DNA of 64,000 nt from DSVZ01 sp964568145. Lineage in GTDB: Bacteria; Verrucomicrobiota; Verrucomicrobiia; Limisphaerales; J093. The notes beneath the pieces are model-generated. The model did no database searches. It had not been told where the DNA came from and saw only the letters and a list, made by a program, of their open reading frames with translations. The stretch lies in assembly GCA_964568145.1 (NCBI GenBank), contig CAZMOZ010000012.1, positions 55,319 to 119,318 on the forward strand, read 5' to 3'. This document shows, piece by piece, positions 54,977 to 63,279 of this stretch. Within the stretch, counting starts at the first letter, position 1. Each line of letters starts with the position of its first letter. The position numbers were made by a program, and so were the translations under genes.

Positions 54977-55116
54977 CAAACCCGAAATCCGAAGCCCGAG
55001 ATCCGAAGGAAACTCGAAATCCGAAATCCCAAAACCGGCACAGCGTAGAGTCTGTGCCACGACGATTCCCTGTGCAGGCGCCATCTTCAGACTTCGGATT
55101 TCGGACTTCGGATTTC
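54977..55116. repeat. Inverted simple-repeat blocks with a central hairpin between cusB and cusA
   Basis: CCGAAATCCGAAGCCCGAGA-type units at 54977-55030 are mirrored in reverse by ACTTCGGATTTCGGACTTCG at about 55090-55116. Between them GGCACAG-cgtagagt-CTGTGCC (55037-55058) forms a perfect 7-bp stem. The block replaces a normal intergenic gap inside the efflux operon and could alter the cusB/cusA transcript ratio. Confidence 0.7.
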
Positions 55117-56569
55117 AATGTTGATGCCCTCCCGCCGCGCCCATGCCGGCGATGGCCGCCTTGAGCTGGCTTTCGGAGTCCACAAGGAACAGCGCGCGGG
55201 TGACCACTTGCTCGCCTTCCTTCAGCCCGGACACGACTTCGTAGTAGTCATCGGTCTTGGCGCCGATTTTGACTGCGCGTGGTTCCAGGTGTTGCTGGGG
55301 GCCTTCCACAAACGCCACGTAGCGCTGGCCCGTGTCAATCACCGCGCTGGCCGGCACCGTCAGTTTCTCGCCCGCCTTCAGTTCGATCTCGACATTGGCC
55401 CACATGTTGGGGCGGATTTCATGCTTGGGATTGTCGAGTTCCAGGCGGATCTCGCCCCGGCGCGTCTGCGGTTCAATGTGCGGATAGATGAAGGTGACCT
55501 TCGCGGGAAACGACCGATTGCCCCAATAGGGGAAGTTGAGGACGGCATCTTGTCCGACCGCGATGAGCGGCAGCTCGAACTCATACACGAATGCGCGCAA
55601 CCACAGGTGCGAAAGGTCGGCGATCTCGAACAGCGTTTCGCCGGCCATGAACGCCTGGCCTTCGACGGCGTTCTTGACGATGACGTGCCCGGAAAACGGC
55701 GCGCGGAACAGCAGCTCCGCGCTGGCCTGGCCGCGCTGTTCCAGCTCGCGGATTTCCGCGTCGCCAATCTCGAAGAGCGCCAGACGCAGCCGCGCGGCTT
55801 CGAGCAAGGACTGGGCGGACTCCCGTTGGCTGGCGGGCGCGCCCTCCTTCACGTGCTGCAGGCCGCGCCAAGCGATCAGATACTCGTTCTCCGTGGAGTA
55901 CAACTCCGGGCTATAGACGGTGAACAGCGGCTGGTCCTTTTCGACGGGAGCGCCGGTGAAGTTCACGTGGAGCTTGCGCACCCAGCCAGCGAAGCGAGGC
56001 GCAATCTTGGCGTAGCGCGTCTCGTCGTGCTCGACCAGGGCGACGGTTCGCACCGTGCGGGTGAGGTTGCGCTTTTCCACCTTTGCCAGCGTCAGGCCGA
56101 TCAACTGGCGCTTGTCCGGCGAGAGCGAAATGGCGATCCGACCTGGAATTGGCGGCGCTGCCTCGCTGTCCATCGCGTGGCCTTCATGACCCGCCGGTGC
56201 CTCTTTCTTCTCGACCAAGTCCATGCCGCACTTGGGGCATTCGCCGGGCTGGTCCTGCACGTGTTCGGCGTCCATCGGGCAGTAGAACTGGCCGGGCTTG
56301 ACCTGCGCGATCTTGTTGTCCGGCGCCGGCGCGGCGGTTCCGGCCTTGGCCGCCGGCTCGTCCCGGATGGGCACGAGCTTCATGTTGCAGATCGGGCAGT
56401 CGCCGGGCCGGTCGCTCACGTAGGTGGGGTGCATCGGGCAGTGATACCGCTGCCTGCCGGCGGCCTGGGCAGTCCGCGAAGAATCCGGCTTCCTGCAGCC
56501 GACGAGGCCCGCGCCGGCCAGGGCGACAACCAGGGATAGAGCCAGGAATTTGATCGTTTTAGCGCGCAT
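55115..56569 (-). CDS. cusB: CusB-type periplasmic adaptor lipoprotein with two metal-binding domains
   Basis: A 484-residue adaptor. From the ATG at 56569 it has a lipoprotein signal (LSLVVALAGAGLVGCRKPD). Two heavy-metal binding domains follow: YHCPMHPTYVSDRPGDCPIC-NMKLVP and FYCPMDAEHVQDQPGECPKC-GMDLVE. Then come the membrane fusion blocks (PRFAGWVRKLHVNFTGAPVE, ELLFRAPFSGHVIVKNAVEG, PASAVIDTGQRYVAFVEG). It connects CusA and CusC and passes Cu/Ag ions. Its start overlaps the end of the small gene at 56559-56915 by 11 bp. Confidence 0.93.
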   Translation of the reverse strand: MRAKTIKFLALSLVVALAGAGLVGCRKPDSSRTAQAAGRQRYHCPMHPTYVSDRPGDCPICNMKLVPIRDEPAAKAGTAAPAPDNKIAQVKPGQFYCPMDAEHVQDQPGECPKCGMDLVEKKEAPAGHEGHAMDSEAAPPIPGRIAISLSPDKRQLIGLTLAKVEKRNLTRTVRTVALVEHDETRYAKIAPRFAGWVRKLHVNFTGAPVEKDQPLFTVYSPELYSTENEYLIAWRGLQHVKEGAPASQRESAQSLLEAARLRLALFEIGDAEIRELEQRGQASAELLFRAPFSGHVIVKNAVEGQAFMAGETLFEIADLSHLWLRAFVYEFELPLIAVGQDAVLNFPYWGNRSFPAKVTFIYPHIEPQTRRGEIRLELDNPKHEIRPNMWANVEIELKAGEKLTVPASAVIDTGQRYVAFVEGPQQHLEPRAVKIGAKTDDYYEVVSGLKEGEQVVTRALFLVDSESQLKAAIAGMGAAGGHQH

Positions 56570-56915
56570 GAATTTCGGTCTCCGGTTGAGAGGCGCGGGC
56601 TGTCCCGACGGCTTGAGACATCGCCGGGCACCGCGCCGCGGTGGGTTGCGGGCGGGTGGAAGGTTGGGGGCAGCATGAGCCGGGCGCGGGCGCCTGGTCA
56701 TGAGCGCATCCATGCACCGCTCCGGCCGCAGCCGGGGCAGTCGCGTCGTCGTGGGAACACAAACCGGCTTGCGCCACCGCTCCGTTGCGCTGCGTGTTGC
56801 CGGTTAGACTGGGAACGCCCCAGTAACCGGCTGCGGCGGTGGCCAGGAAGCCGCCCAACAGTACGAGGCCAACGATGCGAATGTGGTTGCCGATGAAGTC
56901 GAGGATTCTGTTCAT
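56559..56915 (-). CDS. Small membrane-anchored His/Cys-rich protein of the cus operon
   Basis: A 118-residue protein. One N-terminal membrane segment (IRIVGLVLLGGFLATAAAGY) precedes an exported tail with GLCSHDDA, GAVHGCAHDQ, GSCCPQP and ARCPAMS: five Cys, several His and two or three Met that could hold copper. It starts inside the 3' end of the cusC gene (4-bp overlap) and runs into the cusB start, so it is translated from the operon mRNA. I know no named family; a copper chaperone or scavenger is likely from context. Confidence 0.65.
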   Translation of the reverse strand: MNRILDFIGNHIRIVGLVLLGGFLATAAAGYWGVPSLTGNTQRNGAVAQAGLCSHDDATAPAAAGAVHGCAHDQAPAPGSCCPQPSTRPQPTAARCPAMSQAVGTARASQPETEIHAR

Positions 56916-58315
56916 GGATTGGGAGTTGAGGTTGATGGTTCGAGATGGGTGGCCGTGCCCGACACCGGCGCGCCCGGCGGCTGGAGGCCGACGATGAGCA
57001 GCGAGAGTTCGGTGAGGGCCAGTTCGCGCCGCGTGCGCGCGTCCACTTCGGCGAGCTGGAATTCCAGCAGCACGCGCTCGGCGTCGAGCAGGTTGATGAA
57101 GTCCGTCTTGCCCGCGCTGTAGCCGGCCCGCGCCACTTCCAGCGACTGCCGCGCCTTGGGCAGCAACACGTCCGTGAGCAGCGTCAGGTTGCGCGTGGCC
57201 TCGCGGTACATGAACGATTTGTCCGCGAACTCGACCGCCAGTTGGATTTGCTCGGCCGACAGGCGCGCCTGCGCCGCGCTCTTGCGGGCCTGCGCCGCGG
57301 CGATCTCCGCCGCGATCTTGTCGCGCCAGATCGGCAGCGTGACGCCCAGGCTGGGCCGCCACATCACCGGCGCGGCCTTCACGTCGGCCTCCAGGCCCGC
57401 GCTGAAGTCCGGCAGCTTGCTCTGATGCGCCAGCCGGATGCCGGCCTCGGCCATGCGCACCTCGGCCTCCATCTGCCTGAGACGCGGATTGCGCGCCAGC
57501 GCGACGGCGAAGAGTTGTTCGGATGAAAGGTCCAACGGCGTGGACTCAAATTGCCGCGGCACCGGCGGATCCGGCTGGTCGGCTCGCAGGCCGAGCGCGG
57601 CCTTGAGCTGGGCCAGCAGCGGGAGGCGTGAGTCCTCGAGATTCACGATCTCCACGCGGAGCCGTTCCTGTTCGATCTGCGCGCGCAGGGCATCCTGGAG
57701 CGTGACCTTGCCGGCTTCGGTCTGCGCGCGGGCGATTTGTTCCAGTTCGCCCGCCAGCGCCAGCGTCTCGCGCAGGATGCGCACCCGGTCGTTGAGGAAG
57801 TGGAGTTGGTAAAAGGGGCGCTTGACCTCGTAAGCCGTCTGCAGCACGGCCGATTCGAACGCGAAATACCGGGCCTGGCTTTCGGCGGACGCCGCTTCCG
57901 CGCGGAGGCGCAGCTTCTTGACCCACGGCACATCAGCCATCAGGCCGGGCATCACGGTCATGACCACATCCTGGATGTCCATCTCGAAGGTCAGGCGCGG
58001 GTCGGGCAGCGAGCGCTCGAGCGTGATGCGCTCGACCGCCGCGGCATAGTCGTAATAAGCCGCCTCGACCCGCGGCTGGTTGAGCATGGCGTAGGTGAGC
58101 AACGCGCCGAGCGTGGCGTTGGTGTCGAGCGCGGGCAGCGTGGCCGGGCGCGCGCCGGGCTGGTAGAGCCGCGTCACCGCCTGCAGGTCGGCCCGTGCCT
58201 GGCGTTCGCTCCGGGTGGAGATGCCCTTGCAGCCGGCCGGCAAAGCCGCGACTAGCAGCGGCAAGGCCAGCGTCGGGAGCTGGCGCAGGCGGAAGGTCAG
58301 TTGGTTGGGCGGCAT
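56912..58315 (-). CDS. cusC: CusC/TolC-type outer-membrane efflux protein
   Basis: A 467-residue outer-membrane factor. N-terminal signal LPTLALPLLVAALPAGCKGI includes a lipobox-like AGC. Two OEP repeats are visible: TLGALLTYAMLNQPRVEAAY in the first half and LFAVALARNPRLRQMEAEVR with IRLAHQSKLPDFSAGLEAD in the second; QIQLAVEFADKSFMYREATR and ARAGYSAGKTDFINLLDAER are also typical. It forms the channel through the outer membrane for the Cus pump. First gene of the four-gene operon. Confidence 0.92.
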   Translation of the reverse strand: MPPNQLTFRLRQLPTLALPLLVAALPAGCKGISTRSERQARADLQAVTRLYQPGARPATLPALDTNATLGALLTYAMLNQPRVEAAYYDYAAAVERITLERSLPDPRLTFEMDIQDVVMTVMPGLMADVPWVKKLRLRAEAASAESQARYFAFESAVLQTAYEVKRPFYQLHFLNDRVRILRETLALAGELEQIARAQTEAGKVTLQDALRAQIEQERLRVEIVNLEDSRLPLLAQLKAALGLRADQPDPPVPRQFESTPLDLSSEQLFAVALARNPRLRQMEAEVRMAEAGIRLAHQSKLPDFSAGLEADVKAAPVMWRPSLGVTLPIWRDKIAAEIAAAQARKSAAQARLSAEQIQLAVEFADKSFMYREATRNLTLLTDVLLPKARQSLEVARAGYSAGKTDFINLLDAERVLLEFQLAEVDARTRRELALTELSLLIVGLQPPGAPVSGTATHLEPSTSTPNP

Positions 58316-58618
58316 GGGGCGTCGAAAGGTGTGAACGCCTTGGCCTGAACCGACGGGTCACCCATCACCGGTTGACCGCGGTTGCTCGAGCCGTTGCCAA
58401 CGCGGGATTGAGGGCGCAGCCGGCAGTCTTGCGCCCCGGCGCCCAACGACAGCGCGGCTTCCAGCGGGACAGCGCCGCAAGCCATTTCAAAGGACACTGA
58501 CCTGACCAAAGCAAAGGACTTCATAAAAGGATCACCGACACGGAAACCGACTCAAACCGCCAAGGGAAAACCACGTGCGCCGGATCAAGGCACACTCCAC
58601 CTGAGACAGGCGGTCAGG
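58316..58618. promoter_or_regulatory. Upstream region of the cus operon with an 11-bp inverted repeat pair
   Basis: CTGACCTGACC at 58497-58507 and GGTCAGGTCAG at 58612-58622 are perfect inverted copies 104 bp apart. The region must carry the cus promoter. No CueR- or CusR-type box was recognised, and no regulator gene is adjacent. Confidence 0.35.
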
Positions 58619-58966
58619 TCAGATCAGGAAGCAGCAATTCCGCACGTGCAGCGGAAGGCTGGAGGCGGGCGGGAAAATCCAGGCGCTGCGTGAAAGGTTC
58701 CCGGTGGAAGTTGGCGCGGGAACTGGCAGCGCCAGGAGAACGGTGAGGAAGGAAAGATCTTCAGAATGCGAACCCGCCGGCGCCGGCAGCGCCGGGGAGG
58801 CGGGCCGAGGCGCGGCGGGCGCGTCGCTCACACAGCAACCGCTGCCGCCGCAGTTGCAGTGCCGGCACGGCTGGTCGCTCGCGGGCGCGACGTTCACCGC
58901 CCAAGCCGGCCACCCCTGGCCGAGCGCCAGCAGCAGGCAGGTCAGAATGGCCCAGGCGAGTCTCAC
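58619..58966 (-). CDS. Small exported Cys-rich protein
   Basis: A 115-residue protein with a signal peptide (MRLAWAILTCLLLALGQGWP, cleavage near WAVN). The mature start is CRHCNCGGSGCCVSDAP, six Cys within 14 residues, followed by a Pro/Ala/Ser-rich region and a hydrophobic stretch (LSFLTVLLALPVPAP). It lies between the cus operon and the TRASH-like protein on the same strand. Metal binding in the periplasm is inferred from the Cys cluster and the neighbours. Confidence 0.6.
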   Translation of the reverse strand: MRLAWAILTCLLLALGQGWPAWAVNVAPASDQPCRHCNCGGSGCCVSDAPAAPRPASPALPAPAGSHSEDLSFLTVLLALPVPAPTSTGNLSRSAWIFPPASSLPLHVRNCCFLI

Positions 58967-58999
58967 GCGCGTCGGGTGTCTGCGGCGGTCAACACGGCA

Positions 59000-59452
59000 T
59001 CAGTTCTTCGGCAGCTTGGCCGCGTATTTGGCCGGCTCCTTGTCGAATTTCTTCTGGCAATCGGCGCAGCAGAACTTGAACTCCTGGCCCTTGAAGATCG
59101 AGGCTGGACCATCCGTCGGGAGCGGCTCACCCGACATGATGCAGGTCTTGGCGGGGTACTTCTTCACCTTCTTCGCGGCTTCCTCGATCTTGGCGGTGAA
59201 CTTCCCGGGGTCGGCGTCAAAGTCCTTCTTGCAGCCCTTGCAGCACAGCTTGACCTGCTGGTCGTTGCGCTCGAACACGAACGGCTCGCCCATGCTCCCG
59301 AGCTTTTCGCCCGACACGACGCATTCCTCCATCGGGTAAGGCTTGGGGTATTTGGCCTTCTTTTCCGCGGCCAGCGCGGAAGCCGGCAGGGCGACACAGG
59401 CGGCGGCGAAAACGGCGATCCACAGACAGCGTTTCGGTTTCATGGCGGCCAT
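59000..59452 (-). CDS. Exported protein with two TRASH/YHS-like metal-binding domains
   Basis: A 150-residue protein (147 from the ATG at 59443). Signal peptide LWIAVFAAACVALPASALA. Two tandem domains: ECVVSGEKLGSMGEPFVFER with KLCCKGCKKDFDADPGKF, and TCIMSGEPLPTDGP with KFCCADCQKKFDKEPAKY. Each has the spaced Cys of TRASH/YHS-like heavy-metal domains. It heads the metal-handling block upstream of the cus operon and probably binds copper in the periplasm. Confidence 0.8.
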   Translation of the reverse strand: MAAMKPKRCLWIAVFAAACVALPASALAAEKKAKYPKPYPMEECVVSGEKLGSMGEPFVFERNDQQVKLCCKGCKKDFDADPGKFTAKIEEAAKKVKKYPAKTCIMSGEPLPTDGPASIFKGQEFKFCCADCQKKFDKEPAKYAAKLPKN

Positions 59453-59565
59453 AAGTTAGCAAGTCCCCCGGCGCGCGCAAGCGTCCGGCGGGACAAATCG
59501 GGCAGCGGACCGGTCGCAAGCTTCCCGGGGCTTTTCGATCGTCGTCGGCCCGCTAATCTGGGTTC

Positions 59566-59859
59566 ATGACGCGTCATTGCTACAGCTGCGGCTGGGTCTG
59601 GACCTGCGCCGGTCTGCCGGGTCGCAACGACACCTGCCCGCAATGCCGCGCCGAACTGCGGGTCTGCCTCAACTGCGCCCGCTACGACGAACGCGCCGCG
59701 CACCAGTGTCGTGAACCCCGGGCCGAGCCTGTGGCCGACAAGGACCGCGCGAACTTTTGCGAGTGGTTCGACTTCGCGGCGCGCACCTTCACCCCGCGCG
59801 CCGGGGCCGACCGTGCCGCCGCCGCTCGCGATGCCTTGCGCAAGCTGCTGGGCGATTGA
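59566..59859 (+). CDS. Small zinc-ribbon protein
   Basis: A 97-residue cytoplasmic protein. CYSCGWVWTCAG, CPQCRAELRVCLNCARYDE and CREPRAEPVADKDRANFCEW carry about nine Cys, enough for two zinc sites. The C-terminus is a short helix (ARDALRKLLGD). No known function. It is transcribed divergently from the TRASH-like protein gene. Confidence 0.75.
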   Translation: MTRHCYSCGWVWTCAGLPGRNDTCPQCRAELRVCLNCARYDERAAHQCREPRAEPVADKDRANFCEWFDFAARTFTPRAGADRAAAARDALRKLLGD

Positions 59860-59958
59860 CCGGTCGTCAGCGCCAGCCCCGCCCGCCAGCGCCGGGGCTC
59901 AACTCCGTTTCCCGCCGGTCACGTCTGAGGCACGCGGTCAAGGGTGGGGTCGCGCGAA

Positions 59959-60020
59959 GACCGCGAAGCTGGGCAGAACGGACACTTTGCGCGGCGGTCA
60001 ACTTCGGCTGTCGGGTTCAG
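59959..60020. repeat. Dispersed palindromic repeat (60-bp family), decayed copy E
   Basis: GACCGCGAAGCTGGGCAG at the left and GGTCAACTTCGGCTGTCGGG at the right keep the inverted ends of the family, with a diverged middle. It is intergenic before the M28 peptidase gene. Confidence 0.6.
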
Positions 60021-60124
60021 TGCCCGTTGCCAGATACCACCCAAAGGAGTGAGAGGCGCCCATTCTCGGGAAATGCCCGCTCGGAGTTTGCATCCGGCGC
60101 GCGAACGTGTTGCAGTCCCGGCGC

Positions 60125-61771
60125 ATGAAACGGTTTCGTCAGTTGCTCCGCCGGCGGGTCTGGGCCGCGCTCGCCGCCGCTTGTGGTGTCGCGCTCCAGG
60201 CTGCCCAGCCGCCACGCGCCTTGCGCGATGCGCTTGCCAGCATCACGGCTGAGGATCTGCTCCGCCACATCACCGTGCTGGCATCGGATGAGTTTGAAGG
60301 CCGCGCGCCGGGCACGCCGGGCGAGGAGAAAACCGTCGCCTACCTGTCGAAACAGTTTGCCCGCCTGGGCCTCGAGCCCGGCAACCCGGACGGCACCTAG
60401 GTGCAGAAGGTTCCGCTCGTCGGCCTCACCGTGATCGAACCGCGCTTCGAGTTCACCGCCGGCGGCGAGCGCGTCGCGCCGGCCCTGCCGGCCGAGGCGG
60501 TCATCTGGACCAAGCGCTTCGCGCCGGAGATCGCCACCGGCGACACTGAGGTGGCCTTCGTCGGCTACGGGGTGGTCGCACCTGAGTTCGGCTGGGACGA
60601 CTTCAAGGACGTGGACGTGCGCGGCAAGACGATCCTCATGCTCATCAACGATCCGGCCGTGCCCGACCCCGCCGAACCCACGCAGCTTGACCCACGCTTC
60701 TTCCAGGGCCGCGCCATGACCTACTACGGCCGCTGGACGTACAAGTTCGAGATCGCCGCCGCGAAAGGCGCCGCCGCCGCGATCATCGTCCACGAGGATG
60801 GCCCCGCGGGCTATCCGTGGTCGGTCGTGGCCGAGAGCAATTCGCAGGAGGAATTCGACCTGGCCCGCGCCGACGACAACCGCGGCCGGGCCGCCATCGA
60901 AGGCTGGGTGACGCTGGCGCAAGGCCGCCGGCTCTGCGCCGCGGGCGGGTTTGACTACGACACGCTCAAGCGCCAGGCCATCCGGCCGGACTTCCGTCCG
61001 GTGCCGCTGGGCGTCCAGGCGCGATTCTCACTCCGCAACCAGATGCGACAGGTCGAGTCGCGCAACGTCATCGCCCGCCTGCCCGGTTCCGACCCGCGCC
61101 GCCGTGACGAATACGTCGTGCTCACCGCGCATTGGGACCATCTGGGGCGCGACCCCAAGCTGGAAGGCGACTCGATCTACAACGGCGCTTTTGACAACGC
61201 CACCGGCGTCGCCGCCCTGCTCGAAGTGGCCGAGGCCGCCGCGAGCCTCAAACGCCGGCCCGCCCGCCCGCTGCTGTTCCTGGCGGTCACGGCCGAGGAG
61301 AAAGGACTGCTGGGCGCGGCCCATTACGCCGCGTACCCGCTTTACCCGCTCGAACGCACCGTCGCCAACCTGAACGTGGACGGCATGAACCCGTGGGGCC
61401 GCACCCGCGACGTCGAGGTTATCGGCTACGGCCAGTCCACGCTCGATGAAATCCTGGAGGCGGCGGCGGCCACGCAGAGTCGCGTGGTGAAGCCGGATTC
61501 CGAGCCGGAGAAAGGCCGGTTCTACCGCTCGGACCATTTCGAGTTCGCTAAGCAGGGCGTGCCCGCGCTGTACCTCAAGGCGGGGCTGGACTACGTGGAC
61601 CGGCCCGCGGATTTCGGGCGGACGAACGCGGCCGATTATCTGGAGCAGCATTACCATCGTGTCACGGACGAGGTGCGCGCGGATTGGGACCTGAGCGGCG
61701 CGGTCGAGGACACGCGTCTGCTGTTCCAAGTGACCTGGATGGCGGCCGAGGCAAAGACCTGGCCGGCGTAG
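60125..61771 (+). pseudogene. M28-family zinc aminopeptidase interrupted by an in-frame amber codon
   Basis: The product would be about 548 residues. A signal-peptide-like N-terminus (VWAALAAACGVALQAAQ) is followed by DLLRHITVLASDEFEGRAPG and FARLGLEPGNPDGT, then TAG at 60398-60400, then QKVPLVGLTVIEPRFEF in the same frame. Homologues have Tyr or similar at this position (TAT/TAC to TAG is one change). The rest is complete: a PA-like domain (KFEIAAAKGAAAAIIVHEDG) and the M28 zinc site YVVLTAHWDHLGRD, NGAFDNATGVAALLEVA, AVTAEEKGLLGA, VNLNVDGMNP-like and YRSDHFEFAKQG. It is either a fresh pseudogene or a sequencing error. Confidence 0.8.
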
Positions 61772-61869
61772 AAACCGGGCAGCGAATTCAAGGCCCGCCG
61801 CGAGGCGCAATTGCTCGCCACCGAACGGCGCTGAACCGACGGGTGCGTTGTGCCCTGCGGCAACCCCGT

Positions 61870-62892
61870 GCCTTGCCTTGGTTCCAAAGCCGGGGGCGGT
61901 AAAGTGCCCAGCTTTTGCCCAAGTCACCCACACTGCTTTGCCTTGGTTCCAAAGCCGGGGGCGGTAAAGTTGATGCACTCCGCTCGCAAACCGATGTGTT
62001 GCTTTGCCTTGGTTCCAAAGCCGGGGGCGGTAAAGTCTAGCCAGAAAAGCTGTCGCGCGAGAGAAGCTTTGCCTTGGTTCCAAAGCCGGGGGCGGTAAAG
62101 TCACTCCTTCTTTCTCATGACACGTCTGTGTGCTTTGCCTTGGTTCCAAAGCCGGGGGCGGTAAAGTGGGCGCGGGCACCGTCGCGCTCTCATCCGTGCT
62201 TTGCCTTGGTTCCAAAGCCGGGGGCGGTAAAGTCGATGTCCAAGAGGCGATAGATCTCCAGATGCTTTGCCTTGGTTCCAAAGCCGGGGGCGGTAAAGTA
62301 AGCATTGAGATTTTAGTTTCAATTAACTCGCTTTGCCTTGGTTCCAAAGCCGGGGGCGGTAAAGTGATGGAATTAAACACTCCAGCAGCTCCGGCGCTTT
62401 GCCTTGGTTCCAAAGCCGGGGGCGGTAAAGTTCCATGAACAGGTGCATGGCGATATAGATGCTTTGCCTTGGTTCCAAAGCCGGGGGCGGTAAAGTTAGG
62501 ATAACTAGCAGGATGAAAGGTGGGACGCTTTGCCTTGGTTCCAAAGCCGGGGGCGGTAAAGTGATTTCTCAAAAGGGAAATCCAATGATTGCGCTTTGCC
62601 TTGGTTCCAAAGCCGGGGGCGGTAAAGTTTATTCACGGGGTCGGAGAAATACACGACAGCTTTGCCTTGGTTCCAAAGCCGGGGGCGGTAAAGTGCCTGC
62701 CCCAAATGTTGTGGCAAGTGGGCTGCTTTGCCTTGGTTCCAAAGCCGGGGGCGGTAAAGTACAATGAATACGGGCCAACAAGCATATGCTGCTTTGCCTT
62801 GGTTCCAAAGCCGGGGGCGGTAAAGTCCGGCTAGTTTAGTTTCCTCCCTCCAATCTGCTTTGCCTTGGTTCCAAAGCCGGGGGCGGTAAAGT
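61870..62892 (+). CRISPR. CRISPR array, 16 repeats of 36 bp and 15 spacers of 29-30 bp
   Basis: Repeats begin GCTTTGCCTTGG and end GGGCGGTAAAGT. Starts: 61870, 61935, 62001, 62066, 62132, 62198, 62264, 62330, 62396, 62461, 62527, 62593, 62659, 62725, 62791, 62857. All are identical except the first (C for T at position 3). Twelve spacers are 30 bp and three are 29 bp, and all differ. The array ends 72 bp from the cas2 stop. The 3' end of each repeat (GGTAAAGT) resembles an extended -10 box with TTGGTT 16 bp upstream, as in type II-C arrays where each repeat carries a promoter; that would give rightward transcription. Confidence 0.98.
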
Positions 62893-62962
62893 CGCTCGCT
62901 GTAATGAGCGCGCTGGCAGTGGGTTGAGGTGATGTCGGCGAGCGACTTTACCGCCCCCGGCT
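62875..62962. repeat. 25-bp inverted repeat pairing the last CRISPR repeat with a reversed, shortened repeat copy
   Basis: AGCCGGGGGCGGTAAAGT of the last repeat plus CGCTCGC (62875-62899) is perfectly complemented by GCGAGCG plus ACTTTACCGCCCCCGGCT (62938-62962), with a 38-bp loop. The reversed copy continues to CAAAGC at about 62974, so it is a 30-nt version of the repeat lacking 6 bp in the middle. It reaches into the cas2 stop codon region. It could be an anti-repeat (tracrRNA-like), a terminator hairpin, or a flipped terminal repeat. Confidence 0.7.
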
Positions 62963-62964
62963 CT

Positions 62965-63279
62965 TTACCAAAGCTGGATTTGCTCCGGCATTTCCTCCGG
63001 CCGCACTTCCTTCGCAGGCACACCGTGGATGACGAAGCTCGCTTCCCATTGCACCCGGGTGAGAAACCACGCCCGGACGGAGCCTTCCGCCGGCAGGTTC
63101 TTCTTCAAGCGGTCCAGGTGGGTCTCCTGCCGGGCAAAGCTCACGCAGGAGCGGGCGTACACGCTCCATTGCACCTGCAAGTACCCGTCGTCCTTGAGGA
63201 ACTCGCGGAAGTCGTGCGCGCGCTTCCGCTGTTCCTTGGTGCCGACCGGCAGGTCAAATGCCACGAGCAGCCAGCCCAT
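62965..63279 (-). CDS. cas2: CRISPR-associated Cas2, type II
   Basis: A 104-residue protein from the ATG at 63279; a GTG at 63300 would add seven residues. The motif MGWLLVAFDLPVGTKEQRKR gives the catalytic Asp (D9) near the N-terminus, as usual, and FREFLKDDGYLQVQWSVYAR is typical of type II Cas2. It forms the spacer-integration complex with Cas1. Its start overlaps the end of cas1 by about 26 bp. No csn2 or cas4 lies between it and the array, which would fit subtype II-C. Confidence 0.92.
   Translation of the reverse strand: MGWLLVAFDLPVGTKEQRKRAHDFREFLKDDGYLQVQWSVYARSCVSFARQETHLDRLKKNLPAEGSVRAWFLTRVQWEASFVIHGVPAKEVRPEEMPEQIQLW

Noticed and set aside
62945..63040. A full tracrRNA gene after the array
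   Set aside because: Only the anti-repeat-like part is seen. No following stem-loops with a U-run were found, and the sequence is cas2 antisense. Kept as a hypothesis in the findings, not as an RNA feature.
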